From the NCBI GenBank assembly GCA_902729315.2, contig LR746273.1:811001-875000 (forward strand): DNA of 64,000 nt. Direction: 5' to 3'. The notes beneath the pieces were generated by a model. The model was given only the letters and a program-made list of their open reading frames with translations. It had not been told where the DNA came from and did not search any database. Made by a program: the position numbers and the translations under genes. Below, one piece after another: positions 1 to 12,690 of this stretch. Source of the DNA: Spirodela intermedia. Its lineage: Eukaryota > Streptophyta > Magnoliopsida > Alismatales > Araceae. The first letter of the stretch is position 1, and every line of letters begins with the position of its first letter.

Positions 1-661
1 CAAGTTATGAGCCACCCCCGTTAAGGCAGCAAAGAACTGTGACAAACAAATATTTAGTGGTAGCTACACAAAACTATGAATCATCTCAATTTTGATGGTT
101 TATATCATGGATGCAAGATTAAACAAAAACGTGCACTTCGTATACAAAACCATGTTCCTTTGAAAGGAGTTTGAATTTTGTGCCAAAAACAGTTCTTATG
201 GTTTGATCATCCACGTCATCAATCATAAGTTGATGCTGGAAATATGCTAAAGTTAGCTCTTTCTATAATCATCCTAGGTTTAGAAGCCTATGTATGGATC
301 TTTATTATCATAAGATCTATTCATGTTTATCCTAATTTCTTAATTCTAAACATCATGTGCAGCTACTAAAAAATGATCAAATGACTTTGTTTTAGTATTC
401 TGGCGTTGCCTAGGAGCTTACAAAGTCTTCCCCCTATATCCTAGCTTGTAGTACTCAAGATGTTATAATGTACTTGTTTTGGATATCTGGGGTTTGAATG
501 ACTTCTCTTTATCCTTTTCTTTCTCCAAAACATCGTAATCATTGTTAGGAATTTCATTTTAACATCAATAGCGTACTTACGATATTCTAAAACCTAGTAG
601 AATAGGTGAACACAAAACTTAATTCATGAATGAACCTTCCCTTCCAGCACAATAAGATTAC

Positions 662-3600
662 CTTGGTAAGCCCCAAAACTGCCGTCTTTGTGATTGCATA
701 CATGGACAATGCTTGACCTAGTTGGTAACCTGCAATTGAAGAGATCAAGATCACAGATGATCCCTTGCGGAGATAGGGTGCCACATCCTGCCAAACAAGT
801 GAACTATGAGCCAAGTAAGAATGCCGTATTCTATTCCAGCATTGAAATCCAATTAGTTACCTTTAAGAGCAAGATCGAAGCCTTAACATTGATCTCCCAT
901 AGTTTGTCAAGAACAGATTCTTCGGTAGCCAATAAGCGATCAACGGTTGGATTAACAGCAGCATTTGAGACAACAATATCTATATGCTTATATTTCTGAG
1001 ATAGAATCAAGCAGCAAGTAAGTTTATAATTGTTAGACAGATGTCATATTTCAAATCAATAAACAACATTAGAACAATATTTATTTATATTGCACCAGGA
1101 TGTTAAGAATGTTTACAAATATGCGACCAAACAATGATGACAAATAATTATTTTTGATGAAAGTAAGATGTCGATTCAACATAAATTAAAAGCCTCATAG
1201 GAAAATTAATTCATGAAAGCTCTACTCTAATTATAATTGATTGTTTTATTTTGCCTCTTTGGTGAAAGTAGAAGCACTGTTGTTCAGAACATATAGTACA
1301 TGAGATATATAGAATCTTCGTACAGCCAAATCTGCCACTACAAGTGCTAAGAGAAACATTTTTTTTGATAGCATTTTCTTTGAAGCCTTTCTTCATATTT
1401 TTTCCATAATCAGATTTATCAAGGGGCCTGAAGTCATCCACCCTTTTTGTTGACAATCCCCACTTTCCACGTAATATGCCTTTCCTAATCCCAATAATTG
1501 AAGTTTCTTCCAATTCTTTCTTAATATTTCCCCCAACACCCTAAAATCTTCTTCAACATTAGTACATGTTTGCTCTCATTCACAACAGAGAAGCCTCCAC
1601 TGTTCTAATGATAATGCAAAGAATTTGAATATTCTATGAAAAGAAGAAATTAGGGATCCTTTCAGTCGTATATATGTGAACTCGACGAGCAGCCAAAACA
1701 GGGCTGAGAAGGAAGATAATCTCCAGGTAAGCTCTAAGTAAACATATTCCTATTTCAGTAAAAGGATAGGTCTAGTGTAACTTGGAAGCACAGGAAATGT
1801 ATTTACAGTAGGCATGCATACAAGATGGATCACAGCCCACTTTTTTCTATGACTCATTTTCATAGTGGTGTAAACCAATGTTTTGATGTGGTGGTTTTGC
1901 TATTATCTTTTAAGGGTTAGTGAACTCTTCAACCATATTTCTAGTTGGCATATTGTTGACACTATGACTCATTCTTCAAAGGCTAATATGTTACTTTTCA
2001 CTCAAGTTCTTGACCTGGATATTATCCTTAATTTGGAGTTCATAGCTTTACACTTAAATGTGGATCCCATGGGCAAGCATTACATACATACAACTCTTTC
2101 CCTTAGAAACACTTAAATTATTAGCTAGCACATTCCATAAACAATCATGATGATTACAATGCTCGATTTACAATCTTATAGTCCCATCCAACATCAATGT
2201 TTCTGAACTAAATATGTAACTCGTACTGAAACTATAGACTGTAAATCTTCAACCCCCTTCCATGGAATTTCTTATTCAACTTTATCCAAATCATCACAAC
2301 TAATGGAATTAATATCATTTCATATTTTTAAATATGATTAGGGTAATAACCAATTAAGCATAAAACACAATTCCTTCTCTTCTTTACTTACACTCATCAC
2401 AAGATGACAAGCCGATATTGTTTAAAATGGACTTAGTTATCACCAAGTATATCATCAAGAGCCTCTTCTTGTTCCCACTTCTGTTAAATTTTCTCCAAGA
2501 TAAGAATCTTTCTTGAAATAATCTAGCTGCTCATATAGTTACACATGTGAGGGCTAAATAGCCTTGAACTCATTAAGCATCGGTTCATATAAGATGTGTG
2601 TTCACTTTATGAACCGTCTAGAACAATCAATGAGTCTCTCTCTAAGGTGTATAGCCAGTGTCGACATCTATTATTCAAGAGGAGTGTTTTTCGTTTTAAA
2701 ATATTTTATTTCCAAAATATCTATTATGAGGATTGTTGAACCCTTATGAAACAAGAAGGTCCATATGCAAATGCCTCAAATATGCAACCTTCATTGATGT
2801 CAAGAATCAACAGCTCCAAATCATTTTGTCCTTGATCCTCTGGTCTATAAAATCTAAGTCAGTCTTCCACATGATCAAGCTTAAGTATGTTATTGCTATC
2901 CATCACCTCCATCCTCTTGGTGAGCAGGGGGACTGAATAAAGGATCTGAGCAAGTTTACCTTTTTGACACCACAGAAATTATTGATCAGCTGGCTTTGAT
3001 ACCAACTCAGTATGTCGGTGATTGCTAGAGGGCTAGTTTCAATAAGGTTCGTGTAACAGACCTATGAGTAAGGGGGAAAGAAACCAAATGGAAGGAACTA
3101 TAGGAAATTATCATATATTAAGACAAATGAATCACCATAGTTGTAAAAACAGTTTAAATGAAAATTCAAGAAAAAAAGAAAGCATGAGAACAAAACAAAG
3201 CAACAAAAGGAGAAGAGTAGGAAAGGAGAGAGAAATGAGAGAGATGTGAAGCGAGAAAGATTGACAGAGATCACGATGCTCGATTCTTCATTAATCAGCA
3301 TATCGTGGTAGATATACCAACCGGCTGCAGATATTCGTGACCCCCGAAAGGAATCTAAGGATAATGATTCATTCACGTCCGGCGACTAACCTGAACAGTT
3401 TTCTCGATTAGGTCCTTCCGTTGTTGAGCGTTGGCTACATGGCAGGCGATTCCCATCACCTCAATCCCCTTCGCCTTCAGTCTCTCCACTGCTTCGTCCA
3501 CATTCTTCTGCAAAATCACGGGAGAAGCCCTGAGAAACCGACTGATAGCCAATTCGCATTTGAATTCCTCCCATAACTCCATTCCCGGCTCAAAAACTAC

Positions 3601-3732
3601 ACATAAGCAGACCTGCTTGCGGGAAGAGATGACCACGGCCGCGCCCTCGAGCCCGAACCTCTCGGCGATTCCGAAGCCTATTCCCTGCGTTGAGGCCGTC
3701 ACAACAGCAACCTTCCCTTGCAGCCTCTTCAT
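662..3732 (-). CDS. Short-chain dehydrogenase/reductase (DHRS4 / tropinone reductase-like 3 type), 5' part
   Basis: NAD(P)-dependent oxidoreductase of the classical SDR family. Four exons are visible: 3732-3613, 3507-3391, 995-861 and 787-662. All junctions are GT-AG and phase 0, giving 166 residues. Exon 1 holds the Rossmann cofactor motif TASTQGIG near residues 12-19. Exon 3 holds the NAA motif (SNAAVNP). Exon 4 holds the serine strand (ILISSIAGYQ) and the catalytic YxxxK as YAITK. The C-terminal third, including the substrate loop and any peroxisomal tail, is not found and must lie beyond the left edge, so bases 1-661 are intron. I chose the ATG at 3732 because MKRLQGKVAVVT is the usual SDR start; an ATG further upstream would add a low-complexity Arg/Glu stretch from a (GA)n tract. 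Similarity to DHRS4-type carbonyl reductases is recalled; the substrate is unknown. Confidence 0.85.
996..3390 (-). other. Long intron of the SDR gene, with a possible retroelement remnant
   Basis: This 2.4 kb AT-rich intron separates the second and third SDR exons. Around 2990-3002 the minus strand reads TTGGTATCAAAGCC, which resembles the initiator-Met tRNA primer-binding site used by many plant LTR retrotransposons. I see no LTR pair, gag or pol reading frame around it, so it is at most a decayed fragment. No long reading frame in the intron looks like coding sequence. Confidence 0.4.
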
Positions 3733-3734
3733 CT

Positions 3735-3765
3735 CTACGCCTCTCTCTCTCTCTCTCTCTCTCTC
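3735..3765. repeat. (CT)n microsatellite next to the SDR start codon
   Basis: A run of about eleven CT units followed by a C tract lies immediately upstream of the SDR start codon, reading (GA)n in the sense of the gene. It is probably in the 5' leader and is likely length-variable. Confidence 0.8.
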
Positions 3766-6700
3766 CCCCCTGTCCCACTGGCAATCTTTTTCGACCAAGT
3801 ACCGGAAAATAACATCAGCACAACATATATAATAATATAGTCAATCAGTGACGCGAATTATGTCGTTGAGTTGACTTGGTTTAAGCTAAAATATCACGTT
3901 ATACCGGCTGACAGACAGGATTAGAGGATAGGATCAAGGAAGGTAGCAATAATCACGAATCGACTGAAAATCGATCATCAGAAAGGAGGTAACGGGAAAA
4001 TATAACGATTGATGCAAGTAAAATGCAAAGAAATCTATCTATATTGGTCGTAATCAATAGGCAAGCCTCACACTAACCTGTATTACCTCTGGAATGATCC
4101 AATGTGCGCCGGATGAAAGGCTTTATACACGTTTCCACGGCGGCAGAGCCCTTGATTCAAGCTGAGATTGCGCTCTTTATACACAACGAAACCGCAAATA
4201 GTTGGTGCCAATCGAATCGACTCGTCAAGAGCTTTCCAACGGTACCAAAATTTTGCACGGTGGGACGGAACAGAGGTTTCACTCGGTCTAGATTTCTCGA
4301 GTCTGTTTCCGAGCAAACAGAAAAAGGGGAAGAACATGTATAAAAGGGGGGGTTCGAAAGGGGGATCGCCGTCCAATTTTGATTTGACAGCGTCACCGCA
4401 GTCAGTTGAAACGTTGTCGAGTCCACGCACGCCACGTACCCCATATGGCCCCGGGTGATAAGTTTACAAGAAAGGGGAGAAGGAGCTTGACACGACAGCT
4501 CTCTCCTCCCTAGGCTCTCAGCCGACTCCGAAACGGGGTCCCGCCGCTAGCCGGCGCCACCCGTACACTCGTCTCCTCCTCGAGAATTCCCCACTCCTCC
4601 GACGAGACCTCTCTCGTCCAAAGCTTCCCTTCTCTTCCTGTCAGAGAGCAAAGTACCCTCCCTTTCGATCGTTCGCCTAATTATCCGTTCTTGCCTTCCA
4701 GAGGAGTCGGGATAATCCTCCGCCGTACTATCCGCTTTCCCCCTCTGCTTCTCTCTTCTTCGTACAGACGACTTCATCCATCTGTTATCCGGCGGGACCG
4801 TTCCACGGGACACACGCTCCGCCGAGTTCCCGTTTCCCCGCGTCATCCGCGGAGCCCGTGCTTCCGTTGCGCGTGTGAGACGTCCGCCTCCCTCCGCGTG
4901 TCTCACGTGGCTTCTCCCGGTTGCCAACCCGGTCGAGAGGTTCCGGGGGATGTGACACCGACCCGTCGGTTTCGCTTCGGCCGCCGGCCCGTTGACGATT
5001 CAACTGCCGGCCTCTTAATATTCCAGCCCGTCGGGTCACTTGGCTCGGCCCGCCTAGCTCGGCCCAGCTTGGCCCGTTCCGATTTTCATTTATTTTGTGC
5101 CTTTACTAATTCCTAAAAATGGCTTTAAATATCCAAAAAAATCATATAAATTATAATAAATTCGATAAAACTCCGTAAAATCTCATATAAAATTTTTTAA
5201 ATTATATAATTCACATAAAAAAATTTCATGCATAATTATTTAAAATTAATTATCTTAAACAATATAAAATGTCAAATTTTATGTTTATACATAAATAATG
5301 TAAATATGTAGGAATGCAATAGTAACATCCATTATTTCTATTAATTTTGTATATTAAAATATGATAAATATAATATATATGCATGATAAGAATGCATGTT
5401 ATCACTAACATATAGATCTAATAAACCTACTTAGCTTAGCTCCCTCTACATAGAGACTTCACCAATCGTAATGCTAATCAACCACCATGATGATACACAT
5501 CTCTTTATCATGTTACCAACTCAATTGGGGAGTGGAGGACATTTGGTTAGTAGGGAATGAGAGAGAGAAGAGAGAGAGACCCTAACCTCAATAGGGTCTT
5601 TTTAAGGAACTTTGAATCTCATTGAGTTAAAAAAGATCCTTGCATGCTTTTTACATTCACTCTATTTCTATTTTTATATATAACATAAGGCCCTATGTCT
5701 GCTTAGGAGTGTCTATTAATAGGTTGCATCATTACATCTAGTTGTCTCATGAGTTTTATGACTAGGTCATTCATCTTAGAAGGCTCCATTTGGCTCAGTG
5801 ACCTAAGAATATTGTCCAGCTCTATGAGCATTTTGTCTCCAAGGTGAAGGTATATTTAATTAAGATTTGTTTAATTATCACTCTACTAATTCCCAAGTAT
5901 TTTTAAATTTGAGGCGGTTCTTCCATCACATGAGATCATTCTAGTCCATTGGGATGACGTTTCTAAATAATACTTCTATTACTTTTGACGGTGTGACACA
6001 TCTAGACAAAACTAAGCCACCACATTGGTGTCTCAAGTTTTCTAAGAGGTAGACTAAACTTGAGAAATTATTTTTTTACTCATTTTTAATATTTATTTAC
6101 ATACTTTATATATTTATTTATATTTATAAAAAAAATATTTATATTTCATGTTCAATAAAAATAAGTAAAACTAAGTAATAACTTGATGAATAATCTTTAT
6201 TCTTCTTCTTAAATCTTTTGAAACTCATATGAGATCAAGCTAAGATTGTGTCCAACTTATTTTACATTAATTTTTTTAGTCAAATCTCGAAGCTTGTGTT
6301 CTCGACATTTTATAAATAATGAGTATTTTTTTATTATTGAATGTAAAATCAGTAAGAATAAAGGCTGATTAATTGATGTTTTAAGTGTTGAAATAAGGTA
6401 GATACATTCACAACCAACCACATATCATGTGTGTGAATTTTCGAACACATTCATTCACAAGAATGAAACTCAAAGAAATTGATAAGAGCCCACACAAGTG
6501 GCCTGCTTCCACAATCTACTTATTGAATAAGAGATGCAGGAGTACCCATTACCACTCATACAGCTCCCAGCTAACAAGTAGTTAGATGTCCTCTACAAGT
6601 TCATCTAATAAACGTAGTCAACTCGAGTTACACTTGCAACTAAATCACTGTAAAAATAGTTGACCATTGTTTCTCTTTCTTGATTATTAGTCGGTGTTTC

Positions 6701-7390
6701 TCTCTCCCTTTCTCTCATGAGACCCTCTCTCTCTCTCTCTCTCTCCACCTTCTTGTCGTTGTGGTGCTGCGTGGGCCCCACACGGGTGGAGACCCGCTCG
6801 ACCCGGTTCACCAGCGCCTCCCTTCGACCGCCTCTCTTTCACCTATAACTAGCAGATTCTCTCTCTCTCGTCACCCCCGCCGGCGGCCGGTAAGACGGAG
6901 AAGGCGTTAGCTCTGCTGCAAGCTTCTGCTGCTGCTGGCCCCTCAGATCGCAACGGGCTGCACCAGGAGGAGGCGGAAGAAGAAGAAGGGAAAGCATAGG
7001 TGAGCGCTACTCCCCATGGCCACCAACCGCTCGCTGGTCAGATCACTCGAGGTGCAGGTAAGGGAGGGAGGGGGGGGGGGGGGGGGTTTTTCTGAGAATT
7101 TCTCGCCCAACGTGATCAATCAGATCCCAAAAACAAACAGACGAGAAGAAGAAGAAGAAGAAGAAGAAGCGGCATAAAGATGCTCAGAGAGTACAGATTA
7201 TTGTGACCAACTTTCTCGAAACCTCTTTGATAATCCTTCAAGCCCATCATTCTCTGTCTTTTCCATATGACTGACTAGTAAGACAGACAAAAGACACTCT
7301 TTTCCCCTATACCCACTTGCAGGCTGTATAAATACTCTTGGAAGTGTACCCCGATGCTTCGTCTAGAGAGAGAGAGAGTCGACTCGAGCC
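3766..7390. other. Intergenic: SDR upstream region, GC-rich patch and AT-rich tract
   Basis: No gene is supported here. Bases 4450-5080 are GC-rich with open frames on several strands but no recognisable motif; from 5100 the sequence turns abruptly AT-rich (5100-6400) with many short A/T runs. A second GC-rich patch (6760-7060) holds a (CT)n tract and an ATG in good context at 7016 whose short frame (MATNRSLVRSLEVQ) ends at a GTAAGG donor-like site; no partner exon was found. A G homopolymer (about 7068-7086) and an (AAG)n run (7143-7169) follow. Confidence 0.5.
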
Positions 7391-9604
7391 TCAGTCGTAG
7401 AGCCCGTCTTCGTGCCAGATGTCGACCAAAAAATCCACCATCTCCTGGAAGAAGAACACGCAGGATGGTATGCAAGACGGGTCTGGAAAATGTGAGGAGG
7501 CGCTTGTGCAAGGTGTAAATGACTCACGGCCAGTGCGATTCGCCGGGGGAAATGCTGGTTTGTCGAGAGTAGATCTTCATAAGTCGTGGACCAACTGGAA
7601 ATACAGACCATTTAAAGTCAACCATCTTCCTCATCGAGGTTCCTTTTAGAGATTTAAATATCTGGATCAACTGGATGGTGAAGGTTGACTATTTTGCACC
7701 AGAAATCAGTCGTAGACTCGTTTAAAGAAAAAGGGAAGGTGCTTCATAAGCTCACACCTCGCACGATCTGATGACTAGATGCAAGAATGTTGACACCCTA
7801 AGACAGTAAATTCACGCATGGACTTGAGATGAATTTTGGAAAAATGACCTCTGTGACGATGTTGTAAATCAAGAATAAAGAAGGCAGAGAGCTTTTGACT
7901 TTAAGACAAGGTGATGAGAAAAGGTAGAAGTTGTAGGGGCTTGAAATAATACAAGTGGTGAGGTCTAACAAGCACACACTGATGAAATGATCAATAGAGC
8001 AAAAGCTCAAAACTTGATAGTCCGTGAGTTGGGCTACATAGACCAGCAACCTATACGGCACAATTGGCAACTCTAATGAGCCAACTATCTTGGGAATATT
8101 GAACATATACGACATGGTGACAGCCACAGAACAACTTTGGAAGAATGTTGAAAAATAAAATAGACAGCTCAAATATGACCTGAGCCACAGAAAGCCCCTG
8201 AATGGAAATCGAATATATGTTCATGTTGATCGACACAAATCTTATCACCTGTTCATCTATTGATCTCCACAATGATATCCAAGTTCTAACAAGTGGCTCA
8301 TGTATTTGGGTCCGGATCCGACAAACGTATCAAATCATGCAAAAAGCTGACCATGACCTTTAGACCCATTCACACGCTTCTTCTCAGCTCTGTAGGGTAG
8401 CACGACGAGGAAGCCCTAGCCGACATGGGGACACCAACGGGGGAACACTAACAGGGGCAGGAACATCTGACACTGCCAAAGAGAGGTGAGCGGTAGCCAA
8501 TTGGCGAAACATATGACCAAGTCGTTGGCCGGCCAAAAGACGAAAATAAAAGAAATGACCCCAAAGAGAAAACCCGAAGGGTGGTGATGGTAAAACCTTC
8601 TCCATAAAGAAAATGGGACAAAGAGAAAGCCTGAAGGGTCAAGGTTATGCCAAGAGAGAAATCCAAACCATGCAATACCTAGAAAGAAAGAAGCAGACAC
8701 TGTTGGTGTATCGCAAAGGAACTTGTCACTGATGGCGTGTTACAAATAGGGAGTAGAGGAAGGACTGGAGAGTTGCCTCTCCTGGTGCTGTTATGTATAT
8801 ATACGAGTATAAAAGCCAGGAGACAGGCAAAAGTAGAAAACAGAAAATGAGGAAAAGACCATGCATGAAATGACTATCCTTGAAATGGGCATATTCCAAA
8901 GGCTAATATGAGCTTACCTAATAACGGGTTCTTTAGTCATCCTGTGTGGCTTCTTTGACTGATCTCCAACCCACTCTTTTCTTCTCTCATGCCAAGCTAT
9001 CTCAGCTGCAGCGAAGACGGAAAATAGAACTCATTTTTCTCGAGAAAAACAAAGATGCCTCACCTGCTGTCTTAGATTAAACTAACAAACAATTGATTAG
9101 GATGAATATGGGTGATTTAAGCAAAGAGATATCTTTGTGGAGGGAAAATATGGCAACACAGGAAAATATTCATGTAACTTCATGTCCGAAGATGTGGAGG
9201 GGAATACAACATTACAACAAGCTTAGTTGCAAGGTCTGAAGGGAAGTGAACTCAAGCCTCTCCTAAGTAGAGATAGTCCATGGTCATACATACCTAAAAA
9301 TTACAAAAATATCACAAAGCACAAATTCTTGACACAGAAAACGGAAGAAAGATGAAGTACGCAACCACATTTCTTAGTTGGAGATATAAACTCTTAAACA
9401 TAATAGCAAAGATCAACTATAAAATAAGTATAGTCTGAAAGGCACCTCATTCAAGTAGAAAATAAATCTATAGCTTGAAATCTGAATAGTGATTGAATTG
9501 GAAAGTCAGTTTTAAGTATTCCCAAAGTCCATCACTCGGATGGAGCTCAGTTACAGCCCCCAAAAGAATGAAATGTCAAGAATTATCACGTATTAGTCAT
9601 ACAG

Positions 9605-9641
<37 letters not shown>

Positions 9642-10053
9642 CCCATTACAAAAAGAAATCAAGTCCAGGTTTTATGTAGTCATTTAACATCTAAATAAAC
9701 TGCATCTGAAAAATCTAATGGAAGGCACTGAAGACAGGATGAAGAAGCAGGAAAGAAAAACGTTTATCCATTTATACAATGTCATTGTCTGTGCAAAATA
9801 AAAGTAGTATATTGAAGTAACAGGTTGATGTGCAACAAAAGTTGTAGCAAACCAAAAACAAGCTTTATAAACTAACCGTGGTTAATAAAAGAAACGCAGG
9901 ACACATTGTCATCTCCATGTTTTTCCTGTTCGTTGACAATGCTGAGCCCTGATGGCAGTGGTGCCTTAGTGGAGGCCAAGTTGCTATCCTTACTCTCCAT
10001 TTCTTCTAGATTAATTATCATCGCCTTCACAGGAAGACGGAGAATACGGATCT
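7391..10053 (-). CDS. DUF4050-like plant protein, 3' four exons (5' end not found)
   Basis: Plant protein family of unknown function, recalled as DUF4050 / 'gag1At-like'. Four exons join in frame: 10053-9877, 9005-8918, 7594-7528 and 7444-7391. The reconstructed C-terminal half reads through SFINHAEIAWHERRKEWVGDQ, then WSTTYEDLLSTNQHF, and ends with EMVDFLVDIWHEDGLYD and a TGA stop. The family hallmarks are the W...R..WVGD block, the WSTTYEDLL block and the C-terminal EMVDFLVDIWxxEGLYD tail, so the 3' end is complete. Phases agree at each junction (1, 2, 0). The first visible exon starts in phase 1, so at least one upstream exon with the start codon is missing; I could not identify it between 10.1 and 12.6 kb. 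The molecular role is unknown. Confidence 0.8.
9607..9638. repeat. (AT)16 microsatellite
   Basis: Uninterrupted AT dinucleotide run within an intron of the DUF4050-like gene. Confidence 0.95.
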
Positions 10054-12690
10054 CTGTGCAACAAGAAAAATGATTTTTTTCTAGAACATGTTTAAACCTC
10101 ACCACCAAATCCAAACAATAAATAACTAAAATACAATGACGAAAAAACACTTCAATCTTTAGCTCAGCAAAGAGCCATGGAATTTTACTTACTGCCCATT
10201 AATTTATGATTAAGGTCCTAGATTTTTCACAAATTACAAGTTAGATATTTCTTAGTAAAAAATATATCTAAAGTTATTTATAAAAATAAATACTAATAAA
10301 AAACGAGGAACAACCCACTTCAGGATTTTCCAACACGAAAGTGGATAAGAAAAATCAGTTGGAGGGCTATTTGACTTGAAGAATTGAGCGAAGCAGGTTC
10401 ATCTGATGGTTTTAGATTTGCATTTTTTATGGTTCGGGAACTTTTTCCTTCACCAGACTTTGAAGCCAAGTTTCCGTACCAGAAAGTTTTTATCTCTACA
10501 GAGTCTATTCGTGCATTGTGTCGACCAGGTAACTCCACAAGGCACAAATTAGGGAAAACCAATGAAAGATAGAAGCAGCTTGATACCCACCAACACTCAA
10601 CCGGATATTCTGTACCACATCTATGATACCCACCAACACTTCCCTAATGACCTATTTCTTCACTCGGATATTCTGAAGAATTTTTAGACACTCAACCCAA
10701 TAACAGTGCGAAGACTCTACTGCAATGCAGAGCTTTTAGATTCCCATTTCCACAGAAGTACAATGATTCTATTCGCATTTAGGGCGAGCTGATTCAATAA
10801 CTTAGCAAGAAAATTGCGGTGGCAACAAAGAATTTGCCCAAAGTTTAGTGACTAAGTATTTTACGCTGGTGAGAGAAATAGAAGGAAAATGAGAAAAAAA
10901 TATATTACCTAAATAAGAAAAAAAAACCTGGTTTAGCACTGCGAAGGAACCAAAAACTGAATAAATTTCAGTTAGAACAAGACCGGATTCGAAAAAAGAA
11001 TATGGAACTTGTCTGACAGTAACACCCTAGGTCCATTTCACGGAATCACCAAGGACTCCGCATTCGATGTCCCACAAAGGTGGTGCAGCAACTTGTCCCC
11101 CTAGTAACGTTTTATTTTCGTCATTTTACTCTGGGCGATCATTATTCATTTATGGAACAATGATAGAAAGTTCATCAGATGGGGGCCGCTTTCCAGAATG
11201 TCTTGATTATGGACCACGATTACTATGGTTCGCAAGACCTTAGCATCACCACATGCCGAGGTTTCACAAACTGAAACAAGGAACCAAGGAGAATTTCGGC
11301 TGAAATCATTCATAAAATGAAAATAGACCAGGAAACGAGTCGCACGTTCTTCGTTTTTTTAATGTTTTCAGAGATCAAAGTCGTCGAAAGAATTGAGCAT
11401 GGACGGCAGACCAAAATACGTAAATCTCTCTCACGATCTATCGAGAAGCCCGGAATCCCTTCTAGATGGTTAATACCAGCGAAATATCAAATCTCGCGGT
11501 TCGGAAACCAACGTGGACCGTCGAGGTAGGGAAGATTAAAGCAAGGACCTCGCGTTCTTGTAAGGCCACCCCACTTCTCCGGACGGATGAATCTGCTACT
11601 CTTCCACCTCGATAGCAGGAAGCTCGTGGGAAACCCGACGGCCGTCGATGGATTTAACTCTCCTTCCTCTCCCGGCGCCGGACGGGAGACCGGCCTCGCT
11701 CGCCGCCCACAGAAAGGGGAAACCCACTGGTGGGGCATGGACCCGAGCTCCGGATCCGAACCTCCTCCCGAGGCACATAAATAAGAGAGACCGTGCCCTA
11801 AGGAATCCGTGTGACTGCCGCTGCATGTAGTTGCCGCCGTCGCGCGGGTCCCCCCCTCCTCCCCTTACCTTGTGGTCAACCCTCTTTGTCGTCGCCGGCG
11901 GGTCTCTCTGTCAGCGCTCGTGTGCCAGACAACGTGCCGATCAGCGTCCCTCGGAGCGCCGGCAACGCGCCGCGTACAAGCCTCCCGCGGGCGCTCACGC
12001 GTCCCGTGCATGCTGCCCAAGCGCTCGTGCGTCCCGCGCCTGGCGGACGCGCCACGGCGACTCGCCCTGCACGTCGACCGCGCACACCCTGCGCGCCCTG
12101 CTCCGCCCAACATCGGATTTAGGTTTCGGGGCGCTGCCCCGAACCCTGCGACGGGCTCGTCCTCTTCCGCTCTACCATCGACGTCAACATTGCGGCGTGC
12201 AAACGCCGAAGGTCCCCTCTCAACCCTCTCTGGTGATCATGTGTTTTGATTTCATCCCGTCTTTCCTTATACGTGTTTCCACCGCCATCAGATTCAGCCG
12301 TGTGGGCTGCGGTTTCCCTGTTTGGAGGCCGACTAAGATTTTGAAACGTGGAGCTTTGTTTGATCAGGGTGACCTGAGACAGTCCTCCCGCCCTCGATCG
12401 AGGAACGGAAAGGTCTTCTCACGTCATCACAGTCGGTTTTCAAAGGTTCGGATCCGATCGTGTCCAAGATTCGTGGCTTGTTATTTACCCGTTGTGTTCC
12501 CTACTCATTCCATCCGCGTCAGTCATATTCATTCTAAAAACCCAATTTGCAGGGAAGCCCTGTCCAGCTCACTCGACCTGGGCTTAGGCGGGCCGGTCTA
12601 AAAACCCAAACCCTCTCTCTCTCTCTCTCTCTCTCCCTCTGGTTTTAGCAAGGTCCAAGGACGGAGGGAGGCGTACGAAGGGCGGAGGCG
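10054..12690. other. Intergenic: probable hidden 5' exon region and GC-rich island before the MADS gene
   Basis: The missing 5' exon(s) of the DUF4050-like gene should lie in the left part. Bases 10320-10562 are open on both strands, with the plus frame ending at a donor-like CAG/GTAACT, but I recognise neither product. Bases 11570-12200 form a GC-rich island with open frames on several strands and none of the marks of a real protein. It contains a short perfect hairpin (CGGGGC-GCT-GCCCCG near 12128) and leads into the (CT)n leader of the MADS gene at about 12613-12635. Confidence 0.45.

Noticed and set aside
2985-3005. LTR-retrotransposon primer-binding site
   Set aside because: Only a short match to the Met-tRNA complement; no LTR, gag or pol nearby, so no element is called.
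7016-7060. Possible first exon MATNRSLVRSLEVQ with donor GTAAGG
   Set aside because: Good ATG context, but no downstream plus-strand exon; the next 3 kb belong to the minus-strand DUF4050-like gene.
11831-12601. 256-codon plus-strand frame upstream of the MADS gene
   Set aside because: GC-rich, with competing open frames in several phases and no motif; ends before the MADS leader.
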